From the NCBI GenBank assembly GCA_002084385.1, contig NBLS01000046.1:1-21866 (forward strand): a stretch of 21,866 nucleotides of DNA, written 5' to 3'. Below the pieces are notes generated by a model. That model was not told where the DNA came from. It saw only the letters and a list, made by a program, of their open reading frames with translations, and did not search any database. Made by a program: the position numbers and the translations under genes. Within the stretch, counting starts at the first letter, position 1; each line of letters begins with the position of its first letter. Positions 21,601 to 21,866 of the stretch are shown piece by piece. This DNA is from Desulfobacteraceae bacterium 4572_19. Its GTDB lineage: Bacteria > Desulfobacterota > Desulfobacteria > Desulfobacterales > NBLS01.

Positions 21601-21866
21601 TCAAGCTTTTTTATTAATTTCTTCTCTCCATTTATCAAAGAGTTTATTCTTCTCTTCCATCTCTTCGTTACTTGCCAGAAGTTCTTCACGCACAAAAAGT
21701 TCATTAAGATTCTCGCTTGTAAGAGCTGCGTTTATTACAGTTGCAATAGTATAACTTGCAAGTTCTAAAAATTCAATTATGGTTGGCGTAAATTCGTTGG
21801 AAGAACCTAACTCAATAACACCTTTTATATTATCTTCATAAACAAGGGGGAATAGAATGATATTTT
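21601..21866 (-). CDS. GAF-domain signalling protein, C-terminal end (partial)
   Basis: The minus strand is open from the window edge to a TGA at 21601, about 87 codons. The stretch IILFPLVYEDNIKGVIELGSSNEFTPTIIEFLELASYTIATVINAAL matches the end of a GAF domain as found in large histidine kinases and chemotaxis-associated sensors. A charged coiled-coil follows (LASNEEMEEKNKLFDKW) and the protein stops soon after with INKKA. In related sensors such a coil usually leads into further PAS or kinase domains, so this may be a shortened protein. The start lies beyond the window. It is on the same strand as cheR and could head the operon, though a C repeat lies between. Confidence 0.72.
   Translation of the reverse strand, partial: NIILFPLVYEDNIKGVIELGSSNEFTPTIIEFLELASYTIATVINAALTSENLNELFVREELLASNEEMEEKNKLFDKWREEINKKA

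Overview
The window is AT-rich DNA (by eye roughly one third G+C), densely coding but crossed by short palindromic repeats. The proteins look Gram-negative and anaerobe-like: [NiFe]-hydrogenase maturation factors HypA and HypB, a GspC-like secretion protein, many periplasmic binding proteins and large chemotaxis-type histidine kinases. From protein style I infer a low-GC member of the Desulfobacterota (Desulfobacterales-like). No rRNA, ribosomal protein or other marker is present, so this is a weak assignment.

Layout. 1-4472 (minus): a GspC-like protein cut by the window start, a secreted subtilisin-type protease, and a multi-span membrane protein with C-terminal TPRs. 4765-8511 (plus): a class I aminotransferase, hypA, hypB, amrB (MEMO family) and a DUF1269 membrane protein. 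8997-11563 (plus): a CheA-type kinase with CheW and receiver domains, broken by two internal deletions. 11716-14158 (plus): acyl carrier protein, ketoacyl synthase and PlsC acyltransferase. 14462-18042 (plus): three periplasmic solute-binding proteins without a permease or ATPase, the middle one frameshifted, with remnants of a DUF4160/DUF2442 gene pair between them. 18246-21866 (minus): a GAF-domain protein (partial), cheR, cheB without a receiver domain, and a receiver-PAS-histidine kinase hybrid, probably one operon.

The most striking content is repetitive. A composite palindromic element, here called AB, occurs whole or in part at ten places. Its ends are inverted GTAAGCGTTCAC-type repeats. 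Three insertions have exact 8-bp flanking duplications and a fourth has a duplication with one mismatch. GTAA-type ends with 8-bp duplications are typical of the IS66 family, so I read these as non-autonomous IS66-related elements (MITEs). The A hairpin supplies the C-terminal peptide and stop codon of two unrelated genes (hypB and the DUF1269 gene) in the same frame, and the stop codon of plsC. A second family, C (about 80-95 bp, two hairpins), lies next to start or stop codons at seven places and is itself interrupted by AB at two.

Several conserved genes also lack internal segments (cheA twice, the aminotransferase, one binding protein) or ends (hypB, DUF1269, DUF2442, DUF4160). The region therefore looks like a repeat-driven, eroding genome. 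Assembly or amplification artefacts could produce some of the same deletions and need to be excluded.
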